This document shows positions 21,780 to 32,279 of a DNA stretch of 64,000 nt, piece after piece. Each line of letters starts with the position of its first letter. Position 1 is the stretch's first letter. The notes under the pieces are model-generated. The model was not told the origin of the DNA, did no database searches, and saw only the letters and a program-made list of their open reading frames with translations. Made by a program: the position numbers and the translations under genes. Source of the DNA: Termitomyces sp. T153 (Eukaryota; Basidiomycota; Agaricomycetes; Agaricales; Lyophyllaceae); NCBI GenBank assembly GCA_018296165.2, contig JACKQL020000112.1, forward strand, positions 84,075 through 148,074. The letters run 5' to 3'.

Positions 21780-24640
21780 AGTCCTGTTGTCATCTGTTGG
21801 CAAAGGTCATAGTTGTTTCCATACAATGAGTGATGTCTCTGGAAGAGGTAGAATTGCTATCAAAGAGTTTAAGGTAGATGGGAGTGGGGAGGTGCTAGAA
21901 ATGTTGTGGAGCAAGCACCACCAGGGATTCATCAATGAAGTTGTTGGTAGTGCCACTATCAACCAAAGTAGAGACAGGGCTGGCAGAGAAGGGGAGGGTG
22001 GTGCAGAGGAGGGTGTGGGAGGTGTGCAATAGGTGGTGTGCAATGGGAGGTGTGCTGGGAGGGTGTCCAGAGAAAGTACTATTGCATGGAGGAATGCAGC
22101 TGGAGCAGAGAAGACATTGGTGTCTGATTCACAATTTAGTATGTCTCTGAGATCTAAACCACTGACTTGTACTTCATAAACTAGTAGTTGCAGTTTTTGA
22201 TAGTCCATACAGTGCATCCCATTACCTGGCATTTAAAGCAACTTCCAATGAAATGTCACTACTCACTGCATAAGATACATGTGCCCTGTTTCCATTGTTT
22301 TTCCTGCATCTCTTTTGGTACATTGATCCAAGGCCTGTTCTGAATTTTGTTTGCATGTAGGGCCTCCTGGTCTTCAATTGGGTCCAGAGCATTGTCAGGG
22401 TCCTGGGAATTGTCAGGGTCAATGTTCAGGGGTTCCAGAGCCTTGTGGAGGTTGGCAGCATTGACTTGGGCAGGTGGGCAGGGTCTTAGGGGTCAATTAG
22501 TACTGGAGAATCCTCAACTGGGGGGGAAACAGGGTGCAGAGTTGGCAGGGGCTGCAAGAAACAATGGTTGGTTGCCATTGGATGCTCCAAGTTGCCAGTC
22601 AGTGTTGCCAGAGTTGTTCCAGGTGGTTTGGCAGGCTGAATTTTTGCTCCAGTCTTCCCAATAGCATTGATTGACCTGTGTAATGAATGCCTTGTAACCA
22701 TTATATGTAGTTTGCTTGGGTGCAAGATGGACAATGTCTTTGATTTGCTGAGAAAGAGTGTGGCAGAGGGCAAACTGGAGAGCATTGTAGTTCCAACCTG
22801 TTTCATATGCTTCTCACTCAAACCAGACAATGAAGGTTGTGAATTGCTTGTTGTTATGCATTCAAGAGGTTGAAGAGGTTTTCTTCCACTTCTGCTACAG
22901 TGTCAAAGACTCCAAATTTACTGGAGAACTCCTGGGTGAAAGCAGGCCAGCTTGAGAGTACAGGATTGTTGGAATCAAACCAGAGCAGTGCCATATAGTG
23001 GTCAAAGGCAATGCCCTATAGATCTGAGGCAGCAAAGGCCACCTGTGAGCTCTCAAGTTAGGTAATGGGCTTAGCTTCAAACATGGTCAGACATTGTATC
23101 AGGAAAATTCTTCATTTCTGGGGGTCATGGCCAGTAAAGGGTTCAGGTTTCTAGATGTTGAGCTTTCCTTCCCAGGCCAATGTGTCACACATGTCATCCT
23201 GGTTGTTTTGGCTTCAAGGCAGGGGTCTAGCATTGTATTAATAATAGTAATTGTTCTTGCTGCTATGTTGAAGAGAAAAGTTGTTCATAGCTGGGCCCCA
23301 TGGGTCCAGCATTGTAGTAATAATAGTAACTGTTCTTGCTGCTATGTTGAAGGGGAAAGTTGTTCATGGCTGGGCTCCATCTATCTGGAGGTCCACTATT
23401 AGGAGGTCTGCCACCTGGAGGTGGCCCAGAATTGCTTAGAGGGGGGCCCAGAGCCTAGCAAGGAGGAGAAGGTCCTCTGAGGGTTGGCAGTCCAAAGTTG
23501 TTGTTGTTGGAAGGTTGGTTGGGTAAGGGGATTAGCAGGGGTTGGGGAGAGTTATTGAGAAAAGGGGGTTAAGGCACTCCAGAGCACATGGGTTGACATG
23601 AAGGAGCTGGGGCACTCTGGTGGGGCAGGAGTGCATTTACAGGGGCATTGCCACAGAGGGCATGGAAGTCAAAATGAGGAGGTCTGTCTCAGATAGGTCC
23701 TGGGGCACCATTGTGAGGGGCAGGTTCTCTACTGGGGTTCTCAGGCTGATTGATGTATGAGAGAGTGTAGTGGGAAATGAGGTTGTCATTGGCAGGCATT
23801 GAGCTCTTCCTGCTGGCAGGGAATGGGGGTTGGGGCTTCATTCCCCTACTTCAATGAGTTCTTCTTGTTGCACATGGAAGGAGTGGGCAGGGTCCAATAG
23901 GTCCTCAAATAGGTTGGGGTTGGGGCTAGTATGGAAGGAGTGGGCAGAGTCCAATGAGTCCTTAAATAAGTGGGGGTTGGGGCTAGTATGAATTTCTTCA
24001 CCCAGGGTGCAGAGCTTTTATGGAGGTTGACATGAATTTTTAGAGTACCTTGTGTATTTTCAAGGAAGGTGCCCTGCAAACAATGTTTGTAGAAGTTGAG
24101 GAGGTGGTCTGCCCATACTTCTGAGTTCTGGAGCTGTCACAGTACCCAAGGCTGATGAAGAGGGCATGAGTGCATCTTGCAAATTTCAAAGAGGAGAGGT
24201 GGAGAAAGTAGAGGACTTTGTTGCACTGCTGGACATAGGCTTTGTCCCATTGTTGCTTTGGAAAAGGTGGGGCTTGGGCAGGGACTTAAAGCCAAGAGGG
24301 AAAATAGTTGTCAAACTGTTCTGAAGAGACTGAGGGCATGGTGGGGTTTGGATAGGTGTAGTAGTGCATCAGGAGAAGGTAGGGCTGGATTAGGTGGAGC
24401 TGGGGGTGCCCACATGGCTGTTGACATCTCGGATAGTCCTCTAGGGTATATGCAAGGGTAGGCTTGATCAGCAGAGTATGTCAAGGAGCAGTGCCAGCCC
24501 AGAGATATTCCCTGACTGATGGAAGGGGTGTAGAAGGCCTGGTTCTGATCTGGAGTCCAGTGACAGAGAGCATAGTGATCTACAGGTAAGGCTGGATAGA
24601 ACATGGCATAGTAGTTTTCAGGGACTGGCTAGCTATAAAC
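21780..24640 (-). pseudogene. Gypsy-3 gag and first retropepsin
   Basis: The N-terminal part (24604-24311) is Tyr/Pro-rich. A capsid-like domain near 23000-22870 reads FDHYMALLWFDSNNP and FGVFDTVAEVEENLFNLL, matching the same part of Gypsy-4. A decayed CCHC knuckle (CILCSE ... HFIGSC) is near 22260. A first retropepsin follows near 21965-21925 (VDSGTTNNFIDESLVVL), about 460 bp before the second. Several stops and frameshifts occur. Confidence 0.75.
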
Positions 24641-24721
24641 ATCAAGTTAGGTAGCCAGCAGGAATGTACATGGAGCTGTAAGCAGACATCAAGAATGGGG
24701 TAAGGGAGAGTCTTGATATTA

Positions 24722-24976
24722 TGTCAGGTTCCACTAACCATGGAGGCTCAGCTTAACTGGGCAAGTTCTTACTAGGTGGATACAATGTCCTGCACTTATA
24801 ACCTAGCACTCTGAGGAGGTCTGGACATCAGATACTGGTGAGGGCAAGCTAGGGGAGAGCCATCTGAGCAAGTCTGGGGTAATCCAGGGAAGTCTCAGAC
24901 AAGGTAAAAATAAGAGTTGGGCTTGGAGGATGTTCAGATACAAGTCCAGAGGCAAGTGTTGAGTGTGTGGGGCAAG
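24722..24976 (-). repeat. Gypsy-3 5' LTR, part 1
   Basis: TGTCAGGTTCCAC... matches the solo LTR at 50318 and the Gypsy-4 LTRs. It ends in GCAAG, the target duplication of Gypsy-4. The 14 nt between the LTR and gag (24708-24721, GAGTCTTGATATTA) are identical to those beside the Gypsy-4 5' LTR. Confidence 0.85.
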
Positions 24977-26036
24977 TGTCAGGTTCTGCTGACTACAGGG
25001 GCTCAGCTATACTGGTGAGTCCTTACTAGGCAGATGCAATGTCCTGCACTTATAACCTAGCATTCCAGAGGTGGTGCAAACAATAGGAACTTGTGAGGGG
25101 AAGCTAAGGGAAGTGGTCTGAGCAAGTCTGGAGTGGTCTGGGGGAGTCTAAGACCAAGTATATCAAATGTTGTGCTTGTGTGGGCACCAGAAACAAGTTC
25201 ATAGGCATGCAAATAGATTGCAGGATAAGCAGAGGCCTCACAAACAATGGGAGCAGAGCTGGAGTTTGATGGGGGATAAATCAAGACTGATGGGTTCTGT
25301 AGCTGAGCAAAGGGCAAGGTCCAGAGTTGTCATGGGAATGTTTGAAGGTTGTAGCGCATGTGCAGAGTTTGTGATGATGTCAAAGATGAAAGGGGCTGAG
25401 GGAAACAAAGGAAACAGAGACAGTCAAGGCAAGAAAGAGATGAGATGAGATAGAACTGAGGAAAGGAAATAGATTCAAGACTAAAAAATAGAGACAGAAA
25501 CAAAAGAAACACAAGACACAAGTAACCAGTCAATGCAATAGCAAGACTAGAGTACAAGGAGCTACTGTATGACTTATATACTGACTACTGAAGAGCTCCC
25601 AGAGACAGTGGATGTGGCAGCAGGGCTCAATGGAGCCATGTGGAGTCAATAGGTGTTGGTTATAATCAAGGGACAGGTCATAGTAACATTTTGATGGGAT
25701 CAATTGAGGATGTGGGCCATTCTGGAGTCATTGTGATGCTCTGGAGTAGGTTGGGTGAACCAGGAAGATAGGTTGGTGACTGTGTGCTGGAGTCAGGAAC
25801 AGTGGGGGAGGTCCTAGAGGCTCAGGAGAATCAAGGGAAGCATCAACAGCTGTGGAAAAGGTGTTGGAGTTAGCCAGGGAGCTGTTGAGGTTTGCCAGAG
25901 AAGTGTTGGAGTTACTTGGAGTGGGCACAGAGGGTGGATAATGGTTGAGGGAGTTCAGCAGGGCATTGAGGAGAACCTCTGGAGGAGTGAGCAGATTAGG
26001 AACAATGTTTGGGGTTCTAGGGAGTGGGTCATGACA
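24977..26036 (-). repeat. Gypsy-4 3' LTR
   Basis: It starts TGTCAGGTTCTGC and ends GGGTCATGACA on the plus strand, with TGTCA/TGACA inverted ends. It matches 34702-35763 closely. On the minus strand GAAGATGGGGTGA (26037-26049) directly precedes it, a good polypurine tract. Confidence 0.92.
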
Positions 26037-26248
26037 TCACCCCATCTTCAGTGTAAAACCCTTGAGATGTGGGGCATGGGTTAGAGATTGGAAGGATGTG
26101 GGAATCAAAGTCAAGTAATATTGATAAAACTGCAGCAAGTGGCAGTGGCATAGGGAATGAAGTCAAAGCATGGCTGCTGTTTGTTAGGAGGTTCTTTCCA
26201 AGCCATTAAAAGGGTCAGATGTACCCTGGGGTTCACAAACTCATCATC

Positions 26249-27928
26249 ATGTCTTCCTCTGCTTACTCCTCAGCCACATCTGTATTGCCATCTGCATCCC
26301 CAGCCTCCTCCATGTCTGAAGGATCTGAGAGTTGGTGGGACCATAGGCAGATCCAAGCCATGTATTACAGTCATAAGCACAGTTCTATTTCTTGCATTTC
26401 AGGACTGAATAGACTTTGACAAAGTTGTTCATGGCAGTGGCAGGTTTATCAGGGTTGTTGTTGGGCAGGGCCCCAGTGCAGTTGGCATCAGGGGCAGCCC
26501 TCCCCTTGCATTCCTGGCCTGTCCTTAATTTAGGGGTGATCTGACCTGTTCCCACTGTTTCGAGGATTGTGCAGGCAGAGATGATGCTGGAGCAGTTTGC
26601 AGAGGCCATGGGGTGGGCAAGGAGTCCTCCAACCCTTGAGTGGTGCCAGGTGGCAGCTCTGGTGAGTGATCAGTACAATCTTACCCTCTCCAAGCTAACC
26701 TACTTCCACAGTGCATGCCCTGCACCTAGTAGGGGGAATGATGTGAGTTTGAGAAGCCCATGCCAGGATTGTGGCAGGCCATGTCCATGTGCCTTCTATG
26801 TTGTTTGTAGCATGAGAAGTGCTCCATTACTTTGAATTGGCATGCTGCTTGTGTCATGGCAGAGCAAGGATGGGATTGAGACTGGGTCATGGCACAGCTG
26901 GAGGAAGGGTGGAGGGGCAGAATGTTGGGGTGGGGCTCTGGAGTAGAGGGTGGGAGTAGTGTGGAGTGGTCCACAATGAAGGTCAGGCCCCTGCAGGGTG
27001 GTGGAGGGAAGGGGCCCCCTCAATGTGCAATAAGGGGAAGTGGAGGGCATCCCCATTGCCAGAAGTGGGGCTGAGCAAGTGAGCACAGGGTGAGCAGGCA
27101 ATGGCAGGGCCTCTAGGCCCCCAAGTGTATTCCCTGGGCTCTGGGGCCCCCATTGAGCAATCTGTAGGAACATTGCAGTTAGCCACTAAGGCCCTCTTGC
27201 ATCATTGGGTCAAGGGGTTGGAGCAGCTACTAGTGACCCATGAGGAGGAGGTCTGATGGGTTAAGAAGGATTGGGATGTGATGTGGAGGGAGCAGAACAA
27301 GGTATTGAGAGACAGAGACACTACATAGAGGGATAAGGACATAGCCATGGGGGCAGCCATAGAGCAGCTGTCCTAACTTCAGGAGGTATGGGCATGGATG
27401 GGGCAGTTGGAGATGCAGGCAGAGATGGCAGCATGGCAGTTAGAGGAGTTGGGTGTGTGAGGGAGGGGAGTGTCCTATATAGAGGTGCCCTGGACCATGG
27501 CAGAGGCAGCAAAGAGGCAGGAGGAGTGGCTTGCCAACAAGGTGTCCTCAGGATGGTGGGGAGTGCTTTGTAAGTGTCTTCTTGTTTCTTCTTTTTGCTG
27601 GGCTGACCCCACTCCAGCAGACTGGACCAGGGAGCACTGCATCCTTCTTGATGGGGTATTGGTGGTGCTGGAGTCCATCCACAATGGGCTAGCAAGGATG
27701 CCCAGGGACCTCCCACCAGAGCTGGGGCAGGGAGTCATGTAGATGAGGTGCTTGCTGGCAGGGCATCAACAGAGAACAATGGCAGACCCTGGGGCATGGT
27801 GGGAGGTGGCAATGGACATAGAAGAGCCTCTTCCAGACCATCCAGAGATCCTGGTGATGGTAGTGGCCCAACTGGAGGTAGACATGGTGGGGAGAATAAT
27901 GGGAGTTGAACCAGAGAGGGAGGAGTAG
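26249..27928 (+). pseudogene. Antisense Cys6/coiled-coil gene of Gypsy-4
   Basis: The gene lies opposite pol, between the chromodomain and the 3' LTR. The ATG at 26249 has a TATA-like ATTAAAA about 40 bp upstream (26205-26211) and opens a Ser/Ala-rich start. A 50 bp intron (26662-26711, GTGAGT ... CTAAC ... CACAG) leads to a frame holding Cys codons at 26712, 26721, 26742, 26790, 26799 and 26820, spaced C-x2-C-x6-C-x15-C-x2-C-x6-C like a fungal Zn2Cys6 cluster. A charged, probably coiled-coil stretch follows (about 27250-27560), then a possible 51 bp intron (27570-27620) and a helical C-terminus (LVMVVAQLEVDMVGRIMG) ending at 27928. Several stops (including TAG, TAG, TGA and TAG within the Cys region) make it a pseudogene. 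The exon chain between 27074 and 27250 is unresolved. A DNA-binding role is inference only. Confidence 0.5.
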
Positions 27929-28149
27929 GGATTTCTTGGACTTGTTTTCTTGTGCTCCATACCTGCTCAAACTTTGTAATATTGTGTAAGATTGTATATA
28001 CAGCTCTTTTTGGACATCCCACCTGGATGATTGGACTCTTTTTAATGTTAAGTGAGGGGGAGTAAATGAAACACATAGGGAGTTACTTGTGGGAGTTGAA
28101 TCTCTGATGTATCTAGAGGCAGGGGTTATGCCCACTAATGCCATCTATG

Positions 28150-31100
28150 TCAACTAGTCCTGGGGGTCCCAGGGCTTGTTGGGGTGTCATTGATGGAAGT
28201 CCCAGAGTTTGTTGGAGGCTCCATCAAGGTTTTTTTGGTGTTCCCAAGTGTCATCCTCAAGCCCATGGCCCTTCCAGCAGACCAAGTATTGAGACCAGCC
28301 ACAGACCAAGCAGAAGTCAAGGATCTGGTCAAGCTCATAGTGATATTTGTCCTCAACTTTGATGGGGGGCAATTGACTGGGGTGTTGCCCAGAGAAGGGG
28401 TCCAGAGCATGTTTTTTAAGGAGGCACACATGGAATACAGGGTGGAGGCCCTTCAGACCCAGGAGTAGGTTGAGCTTATAGGTATGTGTTGAGACCTTCC
28501 ACAGGATCTTGAAGGAGCTGAAGCATTTGTGATTGAGCTTGATGGAGGGCCTCCAGGTCTTGAGATTTTGTCAGTTGAGCCAAACCAAGGTGCTGGGGGG
28601 CCAGTCAGGAGTAGGATTTTGTCGAGCATTGGCATGTTTGGAGTAGGCTTGATTGGCAGTGTTGATTTTGTCCCAGAGGAACTAGTGAAGGGACCAGAGA
28701 TCTTTAGCAACTTTGTAGGCAATATGGGAGGGGATATCTTTGAGTGATAGCATGAGTTGGGGATTGTAGCCCTTGTTGGCATAGAAGGAGGAAACTCTAA
28801 TAGTGGAGTGAGGTGTATTGTTGTAAGTAAACTTGGCAAGGAGGAGTTCTGCATGCTAGTTGTTCTGTAAATAGTTAACATAGAGGCAGAGATACTATTC
28901 CAATGTCTGGTTTACTCATTCTATCTGTCCATCGGTCTCCAGATGGTAGGCAGTCAAGAGGTTGGTCTTTATTTTGAGTGCCTTACAGAGCAATTTCCAG
29001 AAACAGGAGACAAATAGAGGCCTGCAGTCAGAGATGATGTTGTCTAGGAGTCTGTGCTTGGAGAATACATGTTCAAGAAACAGTTTGGCAAACTCTGGAG
29101 CATTGTTGGTGGCATGGCAGGGGATGAAAAGGGCTTGCTTGGTGAGGTGGCAGATGATGACAAGGATGGCATCAAAACCTTTGGAGTTGGGAAGTTTGAC
29201 AATGTGGTCTATTGAGATTGAGGACCAGGGGCACCAACCAACAGGAAGGGGTTTCAGCAGTCTGTGGGGGTGGTGGCAGGGTACCCTTGGCTTGGAAACA
29301 AGGTTCACAGGCCCTTATATATTGCATGACATCCTTCTTCATTCCAGGCCAAAAGTAAGTCCAGAAGATGAGCTGAAGGGTCTTATAAATTCTTAGGTGC
29401 CTGTGGAGTTTGTGGTTGTGGTGTTTCTGGAGTATATTGAGGCAAATGGACTTGTGGTCTGAAGCATAGAGTTGTCCACTCCAGAGTAGGAGGCAGTGGT
29501 TCAGAGACAGCATAAAGGGGTTCTCAATGTTTGACTCATCAGTGGAGTTATTGTGGGGGTTGTGCTGGGTGAAGAAGGAGTCCAGGGGTGAGTTTCTGAT
29601 TTGGTGGAGGATTCCTTCTTCATTCAAAATCAGCACAGCATGCAGATGCTCAGGGAGGATTACCACTCAATGGTTGAATGTGTTCTGCTCAGCTTCAAAC
29701 AACTTTTTTGGATACATATTGGACCTCCAAGTGAGTGTGTTGGGCTTTGTGCTGAGTCATCTGGGGCAGTAATGGATGGTGAAGTCATACTCTGAGAGGG
29801 TTTCAGACCATTGAGCTTGGTGGTGGCTGAGCTGTTTTGTGGTCATGAAGTACTGCAAATTGTTATGGTTTGAGTAGACTTAAATGTGGTGTGGAGATCC
29901 TTCAAGGTAGGCCTGCCACTGATGGAAAGCTTTGACAATTGTGAGGAGTTCTTTGTCATGGATATTATAGTTGAGCTCTTCAGGGATCATTGAATGAGTG
30001 TAGAAGGCAACAGAGTGAAGGTCCTTGCCTCTGGAGTCTGACTGGGAGAGTATTCTAGCAATAGTGTAGTTAGAAGTGTTGCATTCAAGTACAATTGGTA
30101 GGGAGGGGTCAAAGTGGCAGAGTATTGGAGTGGAGGTGAAGCCTTTCTTGAGGAGGAGGAACATGATTTGGCACTTGCTGTTCCAATCCCAAGGGGTGTC
30201 TTTCCATGTGAGTTGGTTGAGGGGTTTTACAATTACAAAGACATTGTTCATGTTGTGGAAGATATCGTTCATAAAGTACTGGAACATGGCAGGGGAGTTA
30301 GTCATTCCAAAGGGCAATACTATTTGAGAAAGAGGCCATAGCAGGTGCAAAAGGTGATCTTCCTTTCATGTCCTGGAGCAATCCAGATATTGTTGTAACC
30401 AGAGTGGAGGTCTATTTTTGTGTAGATCTTGGCACTGCAGAGGTGGTCAACAAGGTCTCTGATCAGGAGGAGAGGATACCAGTTCTTTTTGGTGACTTTG
30501 TTGAGTCCCTAATAATCTACACAGAGTCAGAGTGACCTGTCCTTCTTCTTGGCAAACAGGACTGGAGCACTGGCAGCAGAGATCAATAGGCATATGAAAC
30601 CTTTGCCAAGCATATTGTCATGGTAGTCCTTCAGGGCCCAGAGTTTGATCTCAGACATGTTGTAGATTTTGCCAAACAAGGGTGAGGCACCTCTCTTGAG
30701 ATTGATCTTGTGATTGTAGAAGCAATGTGGAGGAAGCTCTTTTGCACTCCCTTCAGAGAACATATCAGCAAATTCATGATATTCTGGTGGAACTACTTCA
30801 TATAGGATCTGCTCCTTCATTTTGTGTTCCAGCAGGGTAGTTTCTGCATGGAGGTACTCCTTTGGTAGGGCTGGCATGATCTGCAGCTGGAAGGCAGGAG
30901 TGCTGTCTTGCAAAATGCATGCAAAGGGTATGGCACCAATGATTTTGATGTTGGAATCTCTGGAGTCAACAAGGGTGGGTGATGGGTTGGCAGCAGCTGA
31001 ATCCAGAGTGGTGGCAGGGTTGTTTGAGAGTTTGAGCATCATTGGTTGAGGTAGCACAGACTTTTGTATTGATTCCAGAGTATGTTGGGGGGCAGCCATC

Positions 31101-32040
31101 ATGATTTGCTCAAGGGTGACTGAGGCAGGGGTGCATTTTCTTTACTTTCTTGGTCACTGTCAAGAATTGAAGGGTGTTGGGTTGCTCTGAAGGTGCTGGC
31201 ATCAGAGTTGGGAAGATCAGAGTGTGAGGGTGGGTTGGAGGTGGAGGGGGATGGTGGCCACTAGACTTGCTCCAGGGCTAAGGAATCACATGGTGAGGTT
31301 CTTCCAATCAATGTTGGAGTTGATGTCCTGCAGCCATGGAAGTCCAAGCACAATCAGAGTCAACAGGCAGAGCTGGATGATGAAAAGCTGAGCCTGAAAC
31401 CTTAGGTTATTGTTGAGGGTGAGTGCATTGTTGTGATATTGAGTGATTCCTGTTATGGTGGAGCTTCCATCAAAGAGTTGGAGCTTGAGAGGATTGTTGA
31501 GGTTGTGGTGTCAGAGGTCAAGCTGGCTGCTGATAAATGTGCTGGAGGTGCTGCTGTCAACAAGGATGGGGAGGACCATGGGTAAGCCATCAAGCTGGAC
31601 ATTGATGACAAATGACTATGCAGACTTCAAGCAGAGCTGCAGGGGGAGTCTGGAGTTGGTCATTTGTATGCTTGGAGTTCTCAGAGGGGGGTAAGACATC
31701 AAAGGGTACTAGTCCAGAGTTGGTTGGGTTGTCCCAGTCAAGGCAAAGGGTGAGGCTGGGCCAGTTGATGTGGGGGTTGGTGGAATGGAGCCATGAGAAG
31801 CCTAGGACAATGGGGGTGGAGGGGTGTAGCTTTGTGATGAGTAACCAGAGTTCTTATCATTGTCCATGGGCAAAGGTCACAGTCATTTCTATGCAGTGTG
31901 TGATATTGCTGGCAGGGGTGGGGCCACCATCAAAGAGTTTGATGAGGATTGGAGTGGGGAGGCATCAGAGGCATTGAGGAGCAAGTGCCACCAGGGATTT
32001 ATCAATAAAGTTATCTGTGGCACTGCTGTCAACTAGTGTG
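28150..32040 (-). pseudogene. Gypsy-4 pol: tandem retropepsins to chromodomain
   Basis: Two retropepsin starts lie about 460 bp apart: VDSSATDNFIDKSLVAL (32037-31981) and VDSSTSSTFISSQLD (31570-31526). Each is followed by its own LFDG and IVLG-x-x-WL-x(5)-N-x-x-I-[ND]-W motifs. The reverse transcriptase starts at 31102 (YHEFADMFSEGSAKEL near 30790) and reaches PFGMTNSPAMFQYFMND, then jumps from VFVIV to KPLNQLTW (near 30230), so the YxDD palm block is deleted. RNase H (30110-29880), the HHCC finger (HRHLRIYK ... CEPCFQAK, 29420-29290) and integrase with SIDHIV, NIISDCRP and ETDGQIE follow. The chromodomain (28429-28187, [16 protein letters not shown]) is well kept. Scattered stops are present. 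Confidence 0.88.
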
Positions 32041-32279
32041 GAAACTGGGTTGTTGGAGAAGGAGATGGTGGTGTGGAGGAGGAGAGTGGTGGAGGTGTGA
32101 GAAGGGAGGTGTGCTGGGAGGTTGTCCAGGGCAAGTACTGTTGTGCAGAGGAGTGTGGCTGGGGTGGAGAAGATGTCAGAGTCTGGTCCATGGTCTAGTA
32201 TGTCTTTGAGACCTAAACCACTGACTCATTTTCCATAAACTGATAGTTGCAGTCTTCCTCATCAATGGTCCATACAGCA

